Shown here one piece after another: positions 49,975-60,800 of a stretch of DNA of 64,000 nt; the stretch's first letter is position 1; every line of letters begins with the position of its first letter. The translations under genes were made by a program, and so were the position numbers. The stretch is taken from positions 1-64,000 of the forward strand of contig JAAEPZ010000512.1 of assembly GCA_024231955.1 (NCBI GenBank), read 5' to 3'. A model generated the notes under the pieces. That model was not told where the DNA came from and did not search any database. It saw only the letters and a program-made list of their open reading frames with translations. The stretch is from a bacterium (GTDB lineage Bacteria > Krumholzibacteriota > Krumholzibacteriia > JACNKJ01).

Positions 49975-52209
49975 ATGAGCGAACAACATCACGATTCCAG
50001 CCAGGACTATTCGGAACGCGAACCCTTCCTGTTGGGCAGTTGGCTGGTACGTCCCAGCCTGCTCAATCTCAAGGATGGTGACGAGACGGTGCACCTGGGC
50101 CGTCGTAATATGGATGTACTGCTCTACCTGGCCCGAGAACCCGGGAAGGTGGTCAGTCGCCGCGAGTTGCTGAATGAGGTCTGGCGGGATGTGGTCGTTT
50201 GCGAAGAGGCTCTGACGCGAGCCATCTCGGAACTGCGCACCGCATTGGGCGACAAGCCGGGATCACCGAAATATATCCAGACAATCCGCAAGGGTGGCTA
50301 CCGTCTGCTGCAGGAGCCGGTCACACCCGCACCGGAAACCTCCAGGCCCACGGTCAGCGAAGAGATACGGACGGATTCTGAGCAATCTGTCCGGGAGGGC
50401 GCCACTGCCCCTCGCCCCGAGCGGGCTCCCCACCCTGAGCCCGCCCCCCGGCCGACCGGCCAGCGCACTGTCCCCCGGCGTCTGATACCCTGGATCCCTC
50501 TGTTGCTGCTGCCCGTCATCCTGGTGCTGCTGGGCCACTGGCAACCCGTCAAGGAGTTGATCACCCTCCTCTCTCTCCCCAAAGGGATACCGCTGACCAG
50601 CCGTCCCGGCCGGGAGATCATGCCCGCTATATCGCCCACCTCCGACCTGGTCGCCTACTGCTGGCGGGCCGAAAGGCACGCCAAATGGCAGCTCTGGCTC
50701 AGAGATCCGGATGAGGTACAACCCCGTCAGCTCACCGGCCCCGAGTTCAATATCCTCCACCCGACCTGGTCCCCAGATGGCTCACGACTGGCCTATTGCA
50801 GAGGTACCGGTTTGAGCGGCGAATCCGCCAAGAGGGAGGAGGAGGGCATCTGCCTGCTGGACCTGGAGACGGGTGAGGTGGAGCTGGTGACCTCATTGGT
50901 CAACTATCTTGTCGGTCTCACCTGGTCTCCCGACGGGAAAGAGCTGGCGATGGCAACGATATCCCGCATCGGGCTGCCGCAAATCCTGTTGTTCAATCTG
51001 GAGCGTAAGGTATTTCGAGAGTTCACCAGTCCGGACTACCATGGCGGCGGAGATCGCTATCCGGCCTATTCTCCCGACGGAAGAATTATCGCCTTCAGCC
51101 GGCGCGGCAGCTTCGGGCGCGACCACATCTACCTGAAGAGTGTTCTCAGTGGTGAGCTGCGGGCATTGGAGCCCTCTTTCGCCTCGCTGGTCGGTCTGGC
51201 CTGGGAAAGTGAGAACACGATACTCGTCACGGCCGTCCAGGGCCGCACCTTTCACCTCAGCCGCATAGATATTGCCGAGGAGACACTTCAACCCGTGCTG
51301 CTGGACAGACGCGACATCCTGAGACCATCCTTCTCGGTCGATGACCGCACGCTGGTTATCGAGTCGCAGGTCAACAACAGCGACCTGTATTCCGTGCAAC
51401 TGCCTGAACCGGGGGAGAATCTGGCACAACCCCTGCCTCTGTTCTCAACCACCTGCGATGAGGTATTCCCCTGCGTCTCCGCTCTGGATGGCCGGTTGGC
51501 ATTCATCTCGGATTCGTCGGGCAGTCCTGAAATCTACATGAGCGATGCCGACGGAGACAATCGGCAGCGGCTGACCGATTTTGATGGGACTCAAATCATC
51601 CGCCCCGCCTGGTCGCCAATCGCACCCGTAATCGCCTTTTCCGTCTCACATGCCGACAGCCTCATACTCTGCCTGCTCGACGTCGAAAGTCGTGAAATAC
51701 GGGAGCTCGCAACGATAGGCAACAGCATCTATGCGCCCAAGTGGTCGGCTGACGGTGAGTGGATATACGCCAATCTTTACATGGATACTTTCTGGGAGTT
51801 CGGCAGGATATCCATCACCACGGGCGAGCAGGAGACTCTGCTGAACGGGTATGTCAACATATTGGCCGACCATCCGACCCTGGGGGTGCTCTTCTTCACC
51901 CCCAGCGGCAGTACGGGACTAATGGCCTATCATACGGAGACCGGCGCACAGCCGGTGCCCGGATGTGAAGAGGTCTACCCGCCATCCGGCGGCTGCTCCC
52001 TGTCTGGAGATCATCTCCTGATGTTGCAATACGATGGGAGCAACAACCTGCTCATAAGCGTCAACCTCGTTTCCGCCCAGCAGGATACCCTGGGATTATT
52101 CCCCGATGATGTGCACAGGCAGATCCCGGTTTCACCCGACGGCAGGCTCTACTTTTCGAGACTTGTCAGTTGGGAAGGCGATCTGATTCTCTACAAGGAT
52201 TTCTATTAA
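49975..52209 (+). CDS. CadC-like one-component regulator: winged helix, transmembrane segment, PD40 propeller
   Basis: This is a 744-residue membrane transcription factor. Residues 18-110 are an OmpR/PhoB-type winged helix (LGRRNMDVLLYLAREPGKVVSRRELLNEVW; ALTRAISELRTALGD; YIQTIRKGGYRLL). A Pro-rich linker leads to a single membrane helix (WIPLLLLPVILVLLG, about 172-187). The remaining 550 residues form PD40/TolB-like blades such as PTWSPDGSRLAYC, LTWSPDGKELAMA, PAYSPDGRIIAFS and PKWSADGEWIYAN. Such proteins, like CadC, are thought to bind DNA from the membrane without phosphorylation. The propeller would sense an extracytoplasmic signal; this is inference. It ends 9 nt before the convergent C1-like gene. 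Confidence 0.93.
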   Translation: MSEQHHDSSQDYSEREPFLLGSWLVRPSLLNLKDGDETVHLGRRNMDVLLYLAREPGKVVSRRELLNEVWRDVVVCEEALTRAISELRTALGDKPGSPKYIQTIRKGGYRLLQEPVTPAPETSRPTVSEEIRTDSEQSVREGATAPRPERAPHPEPAPRPTGQRTVPRRLIPWIPLLLLPVILVLLGHWQPVKELITLLSLPKGIPLTSRPGREIMPAISPTSDLVAYCWRAERHAKWQLWLRDPDEVQPRQLTGPEFNILHPTWSPDGSRLAYCRGTGLSGESAKREEEGICLLDLETGEVELVTSLVNYLVGLTWSPDGKELAMATISRIGLPQILLFNLERKVFREFTSPDYHGGGDRYPAYSPDGRIIAFSRRGSFGRDHIYLKSVLSGELRALEPSFASLVGLAWESENTILVTAVQGRTFHLSRIDIAEETLQPVLLDRRDILRPSFSVDDRTLVIESQVNNSDLYSVQLPEPGENLAQPLPLFSTTCDEVFPCVSALDGRLAFISDSSGSPEIYMSDADGDNRQRLTDFDGTQIIRPAWSPIAPVIAFSVSHADSLILCLLDVESREIRELATIGNSIYAPKWSADGEWIYANLYMDTFWEFGRISITTGEQETLLNGYVNILADHPTLGVLFFTPSGSTGLMAYHTETGAQPVPGCEEVYPPSGGCSLSGDHLLMLQYDGSNNLLISVNLVSAQQDTLGLFPDDVHRQIPVSPDGRLYFSRLVSWEGDLILYKDFY

Positions 52210-52218
52210 AGGAGCGGT

Positions 52219-54843
52219 TCACTTCAGAAGCACCATGCGGCGACTCACGCTCCCCCGGGCGGTGGTGAGACGGTAGAGGTAGATTCCGGCGGCCACGGGC
52301 GCTCCGGCGTCGGTTCGGCCATCCCAGACAATCGCCCTCTCACCCTTCGCCATCTCCTCATTAATCAGGGTACGGACCAGAGCGCCGCCCGGAGTGTACA
52401 CGCGCAGGGTCACCCGACCATCAATGGGATTGGCAAAGGTGATCGTCGTATTCGGGTTGAACGGATTGGGGAAATTCCGCAGCAACATATCGGCCGTCGC
52501 AGTGGAGGGTTGCTCGCCGACATGAGTAGTCGCACAGATCAGCGGCAGGGTTTTAGCGGCGCCGATATTGTCCGCATCACGCAGAAAGAACGTCAACTCC
52601 CACGGCCCTCCCACCGACGGTTGCCCTTGCAGAAAACCATCGGTGGATAGAGCCACCCCACTTGGGAGGTACGGTGGAGTGAAGCGGAGCATTCGCAGCC
52701 CCGCATCGCTCGCACCGGACAAGTCGGCAATATTGAAGTTGTGACCATCGCCACTGGAGATCCCGGCAACCCAATCGGTGGCGGTCGGCATCAGATCCGA
52801 GTAGTGGAATTCTATAACGCCATCGGGGAACAGCTTCACCGCGAAATCCTGCGTCTCGTTGGTGCAGGGATAGCGGTGCGCGCGCCAACGGAAGGTCGCG
52901 CTGTTCTCATCCCCCTCGTACCACAGCCCCTCATCCAGCGGCGGCGACATATGCAGAGTCGATCCGTTGGGGACGATCGCCCGGTAGGCGTGAAGCGAGT
53001 TCTCGGTATAGAGCGGCACATGGGAGGGATTGAAGAGGAGCGCGCCATCCGTGAGAGCCGAGATGCGCATATACTCCTCGCCGTAGAACGGGAAGGGAAA
53101 ATCCAGCTCATGCTCCACCACCCCCCAGAATTCCTCATGCGGGTTGAGCTGCAGTTGATCAACGGCGGGATATGGAGCGACACCCTCCGTCTCGGAATAG
53201 GGGCGACTCAAATACCAGTGATAGGGCGGAGTGCCGCCGACGGCCTCCATGGCATACGAGAACGGGACCTCCGGCAAAACAGGCGGCAGGTGATTGGTCA
53301 TGATCACCGGTGGGGCAAAATCAACCTGCCGCACAATCGAAAACACACTCAGATCATTATCCACCAGGGACGAACCGAACGCGGGGGGACGTTCAGATTC
53401 ACCCCATTTTAAATCGAATAACGACAACGAAACCAGTTCACCCTCGCTCAGCCCGAAGGGGTCGTGTTCATCCACAAGCAGGAAGAACCGCGCTGGAGCA
53501 TCGGGGTCGACATGGGCCAGGAGGGGCGACAGGTCGAGACCCAACTCGAGAGTCTTGTCCCCCTCGGTGCCCCCCCCCCGCAGGTAGTAGGGACCACCCT
53601 GCCGACAGAGCACGGTCGCTTCGAGCATATGCTCCGGAGAGGTCGCCAGGGTATCGCTCGCCACGCCGATACCGAGTTTCAGGGCATTGCGCCGGTCGTG
53701 CCGCAGGGTGAATTGCATGGTGAGCTCGGGCTCACAATCCTCTCGGGCGCGCAGAACATGGACACTGCTCTCCATGATGCCCCCCTCCGCCACCGGCATC
53801 GCCAACAGACGATAGGGCATGAAAGCCAGGCCGCCGTTGGCCCAACCTGCACCCCAGCTGTTGATGAACCGCACGCCGCCGATCTCCCAATCGCGCACAT
53901 CGATCACCTCGTCGTGATTGAGATCGACGTCGTTGGTGTAGTATCCGTCGTTGTTGAAATCGAAGCGGATCTCATCGTTGTAGCCGACGATCGTCATCTG
54001 GTGGTTCATGCGATGATCCCACTCGGTAATGACCATCTCCCCGGCATGGGGCGTCCCCGCGGGCAATGCGGCTTCGCTGTAGAAGCCGACAACTGCACCG
54101 GCGGCGAAGCAGGCCACGCCTCCGACAGCCGAACCGTCGGCATGATCATGCAACCACGCTTTCAGGGTCTCAATCCCCTCTGCCGTATCCACCTCAATCG
54201 TCATGCTCGTCAGGGCGCGATTGCCCATGGCCTCCCGGTACAGATCGTAGCCGTGCGCCCAGCCGCGCGAACCGTGCCCGGCGAGGCCGCCGTAGGTCGG
54301 CAGCGAGGGGCATCCGAGTTCGGTGAGGATATCCCAGCCATCCAGGTAGAGACTGCCGTTGTTGCCGGAGCCGAAGTTGAGGAAGTTGTAGGTGAAGTGG
54401 GTGGGATACTGATTGTCCGGCAGCGACGAGTCGAGTCCGCGCAGGCGGTTGATCTCATAGGTGAACGCGTAACCGACACCGCTGGCCTGTCCGCAGGAGC
54501 CGTGAGATTGTGCGAAAACAGGTCGCAGGAACATCTGGGTGGAGTTGTCAACCTCGATCGGCAAAACGGCCCGGTCACCCGGTAGAAGCAACAATCGCGG
54601 CGAGCACCGTAATCGTTCCTGCTGTTTAGAGGTCAAGTCAAAACAGGAGCCGAGCAACCAGGGCTCGCCTGCCGAATCTGGGTTGACGTTGATTACATCA
54701 TTCGCAAAACAGACGTTCTGCGGCAGGAGGATGAGGAGGAGACCGACCGTCAGTAATCCTACGGCCCTTGCCTTACCGTCGAGATTACAGGTAAGTCGGC
54801 GCCTCTTCATCCAGCCTGCACGCATCACGTCCAAGCTCATCAT
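52219..54843 (-). CDS. Secreted papain-like (C1-related) protein with FlgD-like C-terminal domain
   Basis: This protein (874 residues if started at the ATG overlapping the upstream stop; MKRRRLTCN at 54810 is an alternative) has a signal-like segment (VGLLTVGLLLILLPQNVCFA). The papain-type core has AQSHGSCGQASGVGYAFTYE (about 117), His in MNHQMTIVGYND (about 281) and Asn in FINSWGAGWANGG (about 327). The Cys region departs from the usual GSCWAF, so activity is uncertain. A putative Ig/lectin-like middle section follows. The C-terminus is FlgD-like (NFPNPFNPNTTITFANP; VWDGRTDAGAPVAAGIYLYRL) ending RRMVLLK. It is translationally coupled to the active paralogue upstream. Confidence 0.85.
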   Translation of the reverse strand: MMSLDVMRAGWMKRRRLTCNLDGKARAVGLLTVGLLLILLPQNVCFANDVINVNPDSAGEPWLLGSCFDLTSKQQERLRCSPRLLLLPGDRAVLPIEVDNSTQMFLRPVFAQSHGSCGQASGVGYAFTYEINRLRGLDSSLPDNQYPTHFTYNFLNFGSGNNGSLYLDGWDILTELGCPSLPTYGGLAGHGSRGWAHGYDLYREAMGNRALTSMTIEVDTAEGIETLKAWLHDHADGSAVGGVACFAAGAVVGFYSEAALPAGTPHAGEMVITEWDHRMNHQMTIVGYNDEIRFDFNNDGYYTNDVDLNHDEVIDVRDWEIGGVRFINSWGAGWANGGLAFMPYRLLAMPVAEGGIMESSVHVLRAREDCEPELTMQFTLRHDRRNALKLGIGVASDTLATSPEHMLEATVLCRQGGPYYLRGGGTEGDKTLELGLDLSPLLAHVDPDAPARFFLLVDEHDPFGLSEGELVSLSLFDLKWGESERPPAFGSSLVDNDLSVFSIVRQVDFAPPVIMTNHLPPVLPEVPFSYAMEAVGGTPPYHWYLSRPYSETEGVAPYPAVDQLQLNPHEEFWGVVEHELDFPFPFYGEEYMRISALTDGALLFNPSHVPLYTENSLHAYRAIVPNGSTLHMSPPLDEGLWYEGDENSATFRWRAHRYPCTNETQDFAVKLFPDGVIEFHYSDLMPTATDWVAGISSGDGHNFNIADLSGASDAGLRMLRFTPPYLPSGVALSTDGFLQGQPSVGGPWELTFFLRDADNIGAAKTLPLICATTHVGEQPSTATADMLLRNFPNPFNPNTTITFANPIDGRVTLRVYTPGGALVRTLINEEMAKGERAIVWDGRTDAGAPVAAGIYLYRLTTARGSVSRRMVLLK

Positions 54844-57065
54844 TTCAGTTTGACCATCCGGCGCGTCAACGCGCCCGTGTCGCTTTCAAGCCGCACCAGA
54901 TATACACCGGCGCTGAGGTCGCGACCTGCGTCGTTTTTGCCGTCCCAGGTCAGCCGGCTTTCACCCTCCAGTCTGGAGAGGGTGGTCAACTCACGCTGCA
55001 GCCTGCCGGCGACATCGTAGATTTTGAGACTGGCGGCGGCGGGCAGGGTCGACCCGAACCGGATCTCGGCGGCGTCGGTAAAGGGGCTGCAAGCCGTAAG
55101 ACTGAGGTGGGGTGTGGCGCCCTCCCACACTTCGGACACGGCCGTCGACAGACCCTCTCCCAGCCAGGCCAGTGAGCGGGCGATGAAATCCTGCCGCACG
55201 GCATGGCCGGTAATGCCCTCGAGGCCAAAGCCGCAGAAGACCAGTTTGTAGTCACCCTCGTAGCGGAGACCGACCTTGCGCGTCGGCAGATAGGTGAAGA
55301 TCTCCGTTGCTCCATTGACCGGTCGGATCTCATTGACCCAACCGGCGCTCATGCAGCTCTCCGGTCCGTTGAAACCGATGGTGAGGCCGTCGGTGACGGG
55401 ATCGCCGGCGACCCCATTCAGCTCCATGCCCGGTATGATATCGGTCTGGCGGACGAACTGGGCCCTCAGGTGGTTCTGCAGGAAGATCCGATCGTAGATA
55501 TCGCCATAGCTGTGCAGAGCGGCTGCGATCTCTCCGCCGAGCATCAACATGCGCCCGCCGCCATCGAGATAACCCGTGATGGCGTCCTGCTCCTCCGGCG
55601 CGTAGGTGTCGACGAAACCCAGCTGACCCGAGTGCCAGAGAACCATGTCGTATTTCAGCAGATCCGCGGCCGTCAGCTGCTCGGCATTCTTGACATCGTG
55701 GTAGTGATAGGGTTCGCCGATCGCGGCCAGCACAGGTCGGATATACTCCTCCGTGGTGGAGAGGTTATCGTCATCCACAAACAGCAGTGAAACGCGACCC
55801 AGGTCGAGCTGAAGGGTATCCAGCCAGGTCTGCCCTCCCGCCGCCTCTATGGTTAGCTGCAGCATAGCCGTCTCGGCGACGGAAGCCTGTTCGGAGATCT
55901 CGCAATAGTAGGGTGCGGCGTTGGCCGCCGATCCACCCCTCGGCAGATCGTCATAGGACGCCACACCCTGCAGAATACTGACGTGGGGGGAGAGTGAACT
56001 CAGGGTTGCATTCACGGCGGTTTGATCCTGCCCGAGGACTCCATTGCGGAGAGTGACCGCCAGACCTATCGTCTCGCCCGGTTCGGCCCAGCAGTCACTG
56101 TCTCCGGAGACGCCCTCCACGGCATGCCTGACAATCTCGATCTCGTCGCCTGCATCGTAAAACACCTGCCAGCAATTACGGGCAATCGAGCAGGTACCGT
56201 ACTTGGCCCAGAAATAGCCGCCCAGATCACCCCAATCTTCGCCCCAGCTGTTCTTGACGAGCCAGGCACCCTCGCCGCCGCAGGCCGAGTCGTCCCATCC
56301 GGCGAGAACAACACCATGGTTGGGGTAACCAACCGAACCGGCATGCTCATAGCAGCCGGAGCCGTAGTCGGCCATGTCGTCGTAGACCATGAAACCGGAG
56401 GTGACGGCCGAGGTCATGATCGCCGTCTTGATGATATCCATATCATAGGGAAGTTCGCGCCAGTGGCTGGTGGTCGCCACAGGCGTGCAATCGCCGTCAG
56501 AGCACGGAATGGTATCAAGGGCTTGATAGGGGAAACAGGCTTCGGCGATGATCCCGCTCTCACGAGCGAACCACCAGGGGTACACTTCGTAGCCGCCGAT
56601 GCAGCCGGTACCTTGAGCCAGACAGGAGACAATTTGCTGCTCGGAGAGATCAAGCTCCTCGCCGGTCGCCATCTTGATTGCGGACTCCAGAGCGCCCAGA
56701 GAGCAGAAGGCCCAGCAGGCACCGCACGGCGACTGATTCTTGACGGGGGTCATCCCCCCGATATCGATCAGGCTGAAGATGGTGGGCAGATCCCGATTGA
56801 CTTTGAATTCATTCAGATTGAATTGCTTCTGTTTACCATCATGGCCGATCGGCGGCTTGAGGCCGCACAGGGCCTGAAACTCCTCCGGCGTCAGGTCGCT
56901 TGTCCAGTTGTGCTTCTTCGTCCAGTCACACACCTGCTCAGTCGCCCCCTCCACATCATAACTCCGAATATCATCCTCAAGTGCGAGGGCAACCCCCGCA
57001 ATGAACATCGGATTAATGATCACTAGCATCAGGAGAAAAGGAAACATTGCATGCAGGAACTTCAA
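54840..57065 (-). CDS. Secreted papain-family (C1A) cysteine protease with FlgD-like C-terminal domain
   Basis: The best start is a TTG at 57065 immediately after GGGAGGTAAC, giving a signal sequence (MKFLHAMFPFLLMLVIINPM) and 741 residues; an ATG at 57047 is the alternative. A prodomain-like region runs to residue 95. The catalytic Cys is in PVKNQSPCGACWAFCSLG (about 115), His in GYPNHGVVLAGWDDSA (about 251) and Asn in LVKNSWGEDWGDLGGYF (about 271). A Rossmann-like domain follows (LLFVDDDNLSTTEEYIRPVL; GGGRMLMLGGEIA). The FlgD-like tail reads LKIYDVAGRLQREL and ends RRMVKLK. It overlaps the next C1-like gene by 4 nt. Confidence 0.92.
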   Translation of the reverse strand: MKFLHAMFPFLLMLVIINPMFIAGVALALEDDIRSYDVEGATEQVCDWTKKHNWTSDLTPEEFQALCGLKPPIGHDGKQKQFNLNEFKVNRDLPTIFSLIDIGGMTPVKNQSPCGACWAFCSLGALESAIKMATGEELDLSEQQIVSCLAQGTGCIGGYEVYPWWFARESGIIAEACFPYQALDTIPCSDGDCTPVATTSHWRELPYDMDIIKTAIMTSAVTSGFMVYDDMADYGSGCYEHAGSVGYPNHGVVLAGWDDSACGGEGAWLVKNSWGEDWGDLGGYFWAKYGTCSIARNCWQVFYDAGDEIEIVRHAVEGVSGDSDCWAEPGETIGLAVTLRNGVLGQDQTAVNATLSSLSPHVSILQGVASYDDLPRGGSAANAAPYYCEISEQASVAETAMLQLTIEAAGGQTWLDTLQLDLGRVSLLFVDDDNLSTTEEYIRPVLAAIGEPYHYHDVKNAEQLTAADLLKYDMVLWHSGQLGFVDTYAPEEQDAITGYLDGGGRMLMLGGEIAAALHSYGDIYDRIFLQNHLRAQFVRQTDIIPGMELNGVAGDPVTDGLTIGFNGPESCMSAGWVNEIRPVNGATEIFTYLPTRKVGLRYEGDYKLVFCGFGLEGITGHAVRQDFIARSLAWLGEGLSTAVSEVWEGATPHLSLTACSPFTDAAEIRFGSTLPAAASLKIYDVAGRLQRELTTLSRLEGESRLTWDGKNDAGRDLSAGVYLVRLESDTGALTRRMVKLK

Positions 57066-57075
57066 GTTACCTCCC
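57063..57075 (-). promoter_or_regulatory. Ribosome binding site with TTG start
   Basis: On the minus strand GGGAGGTAAC is followed directly by TTG, in frame with the protease signal peptide. The next in-frame ATG is 18 nt further and too distant from this site. The site therefore supports a TTG start. Confidence 0.65.
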
Positions 57076-57833
57076 ACCGAAGTGGTATGGGGTGAGGTCG
57101 TGTGGTGTCTGCACAACGATAGCGAATCATGGGGGAAAGAGCCTTCGCCGGAGGTGATATGTTCCTTCTGATAACCTTCGGGATTGACATTCGGGGAAGC
57201 TCGGCTGGGTGACAATCCTAGCTAATGCCTTTGACGACTTTCACTTGTCGGGCTGACGCTCGCCCATGATCCGTTGTGCAGGATATCTGTGTTCGCTGGA
57301 GAAAACCGGTAGAAATCTGCCCCTGCCTGTGCTGGGCTGATGAGAAGAAGCTGGCCGCTCCCTTCGCACCGGGAAAACTTCGGGAATTACGCTCTATTTG
57401 CCGATAGAACTGCTCGCCCGGCGCACCATTCATCCACCAGAAGGTTCAATGGCGACATATCCGGCCGCGGGAAGTGTCAGGTGTATAACTCATTGATAAT
57501 TAACACTAAAGACAGCATATCCCAGACTCGATAGTCCCTTAGAGATCCCTGTGCGCAACATCTCGACATGAGGTGATTGTCATGCCCGGGATTGGATGGA
57601 GGAATGCAGTCCCCACCGGATTCATTACATGATGCCGAGCAGCCTTCTTGCAGTTTGGAGTTCGACTTATCCGAAGAGGTGATCCACAACATCCACAAGA
57701 CGGCAGGGCATCGAGACGGCCAACGTTCAGGGCGGAACCGCGTTGAAGAGGATCGTCAACCCGGGATCTTCAGCCAGGATCACGGAGCAACTGTGAACCG
57801 ATGGACAGCGCACGCAGGAGGCTGAGACGATAG
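57076..57833. other. Long intergenic region between divergent genes
   Basis: About 760 bases separate the C1 protease from the hybrid histidine kinase, the longest gap in the window. Two short open frames on opposite strands (about 73 and 82 codons) show no protein-like composition or ribosome site. I looked for riboswitch-like conserved cores and tRNA-like folds and found none. It probably holds two promoters. Confidence 0.35.
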
Positions 57834-60800
57834 ATGAAGACAGTTCAGGGAAACTCGAATTCGGGCACTACCACACTCAACTCCAGGGTAAGCCGTCGAG
57901 GAAAACTGCAGGCAAAGTTGCTGCTGTTGCTCCTCGGAGCGTCACTCATTCCACTGATCATCGTCAGCAGCATCAGCTACTTGACCGCAACCGCCAGCTT
58001 GCGCAAGGCCGCAAATGAATCGCTCTCCTCTACGGTCAACGCCAAAGCCGCATTCATCAGCAACTGGTTCCACTATCGATTCATCGATCTCAAAACCCAA
58101 TCCGCCAGCACGGCGAACTCACGCTTTCTCACCCTCCTCAACGACGCGTACGGGCAGAGCGGAACGGATCTGGAGTCTTTCGTAAGAAGCGACTCCTGGA
58201 ATCTCATTGCCGATGAGCACAATGATGATCTCATTAACTTCCGCAAGTACTTCCAGTATCACGACATCTTCCTGATCAATACCGAAGGGGATATTCTCTT
58301 CACCGTAATGTCGGAGAATGATCTGGGGCGCAATCTCTATAGTGGCGATTTGACCGGAACACTCTTTGCAGCGGCATGTCGGAAAGCCTTCAGCACGGGC
58401 AAGGCGGCATTCTCGGATCTGGAATACTATGGACCCTCGCATAACAACGTGGCTGGATTCATCGTAAACGTCATTCTGGATGAGGACGGCGACAAAATCG
58501 GCCTGTTTGCCATCCAGATCACATCCGCACAGATCGACCACGCATTGGGGCAGGGGGGTATCTCCAAGACCCACAGCCATACCTATGTGGTCGGCTATTC
58601 GGATATGACACGGGCCGTCACACTCCGAACACCCATGCTTTCGGATTCCGATAGCGATACTGATCAGAGAGACCGCATCCACAGCGACTATCTGAATCTG
58701 GTCGTCGAATCGGAACAGACGCGCAAGTGGACTTCAGAGTACCTGACTGACCGGAAAATGGAGGAGAATCATTCGGACGAGACCTTCGCCTATACCAATC
58801 ACCTCGGTGAACGGGTACTGGGCATCCACAGCAACATAGAGATCGCCGGTGTCCCCTGGGGAGTAATCGCCGAGATCCCGGTGGATGAAGCGTTTGCCGA
58901 TAGCAACACTCTCCGCAATCTGGTGACCAGCCTTCTCGCGCTAACCGCCATCATCGTAATCATCGTGGCGATATTCGTTACCAGAGGAATCGTACGACCT
59001 ATCGTCATACTCTCGAATGCCGCCAAGCGGGTCGCCAATGGCGACATCTCCCAGGGGATCATCAGCCGAACCAATGATGAAATCGGCGAGCTGAGCGAGA
59101 GCTTCAACACGATGGTCGACAGCCTGCGGGATGCGGACGACACCCAGAAGCGGGAGAACTGGATCAAGACGGCGCAGACGGAGATCGCCGAAGAGATGCG
59201 TGGGGAGCAAAGTATCGGTTCCCTTACGCGGAGGATCGTCACCTATCTGGCGAAGTATCTGAATGCCCAGGTCGGGGCCTTCTATCTGGTCGACAAACAG
59301 ACACGTCTGGTTCCGACAGCCGGCTATGCACTCCCGGCCGGAAGGAATCTTACCCATGAATACGAGCCGGGAGAGGGGCTGGTCGGCCAGGCCGCCCTTG
59401 AGCAGGAACCGATACTCCTGACCGATGTGCCGCATGATTACATCACAATCAATTCGGCGCTGGGTGCAAGCCCACCGCGCAGCATCCTGGTCTGGCCGGT
59501 AATCCGCGACAACGTAGTCGAGGGGGTGATCGAACTGGGTTCGCTTGAGCTTTTCTCCAAAGACTGCTTATCGCTTCTTGAACTTGTTTCGGAGAGCATT
59601 GCGATCGGAATAGCGTCATCTCAATCCCGCCGTCTGCTGCAGAATATGCTCGAACAGAGCCAGGCGCAGTCCCAGGAGCTGCAAGCCCAGGCCGAGATCC
59701 TGCACAGTCGTGAAGAGGAGCTCAGGAAAACGAATCGCAGGCTGGCTGAAAAGACCGACCGGTTGGAGACCTCCGAAGAGACGCTGCGACAGCAGAGTAA
59801 GGAACTGCATATCTCCAATGAGGAGCTGCAGGAGAAAACCATATCGCTGGAGAAGCAGGCGACGTTGATCGAAAAGGCCAGACAGGAGCTGGAGGAGAAG
59901 GCACATGAGCTGGAATCATCCAGCAGGTACAAGTCCGAGTTCCTGGCCAACATGTCGCACGAACTCCGCACCCCCCTGAACAGCCTGCTCATCCTGGCCG
60001 GAGTCCTGGTTGAGAACGACGAGGGCAATCTGACACCAGGCCAGGTGAAATCGGCCACGATCATCAAAGAGGGTGGCGAGGAGCTGCTGACCTTGATCAA
60101 CGATATCCTGGATCTGTCCAAGGTGGAATCGGGGAAAATGGAGGCCTTCGTCACTCAGGTCAACATTCAAGACATGATCGAAGGTTTATCGCAGCAGTTC
60201 GCGCCTCAGGTGGAGTCAAAGGGGTTGACGCTTGCGGTCGAGGTCGCCAAGGATCTGCGGAAGATAATGGAGACCGACGAACGGAAAGTAGTCCAGATCA
60301 TCAGGAATCTGATGTCAAATGCCCTCAAATTCACCCACGAAGGCTCTATCAAGCTACAGGTGAAACGGCCCGAATCGGGTACTCGATTACCGAGGATATC
60401 CCTGACGCACAATTCAGCCATCGCCTTCTCGGTGGTCGACACCGGCATAGGGATCCCGAATGACAGCCAAAAGGCCATATTCGAATCGTTCCAGCAGGCT
60501 GATGGTTCAACCAGTCGCCAGTATGGCGGCACCGGTCTGGGTTTGACCATCTCGCGGGAATTCGCGAAGTTGCTGGGCGGTGGGATAACACTGACGAGCC
60601 GGGAGGGTGAGGGGAGCACATTCACTCTGTATCTGCCGCTGAGTTCACGCCCCGAGGGGGAGTCGGCGGAACCGAGTCAATCATTGAGCGAGCCGGTGCA
60701 TGAGAGATCCCTGCCGGAAACAGCTCGGCCTGATCCGGCCATAACGACAATTCATCTGCCGGATGATCGCCACAACATGGATCCGGACGACAGAAGCATC

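Noticed and set aside
54480..54510. Loss of the catalytic cysteine in the C1-like protein (SCGQAS read as Cys to Ala)
   Set aside because: An alternative alignment of SCGQASGVG with SCWAFSAVG keeps the Cys as nucleophile, so a claim of a dead enzyme is not supported.
57216..57330. Possible c-di-GMP riboswitch near the kinase and protease genes
   Set aside because: The conserved GEMM core and receptor elements could not be found on either strand.
57577..57825. 82-codon open frame upstream of the hybrid kinase
   Set aside because: No ribosome site, no recognisable family and low-complexity polar composition; probably non-coding.
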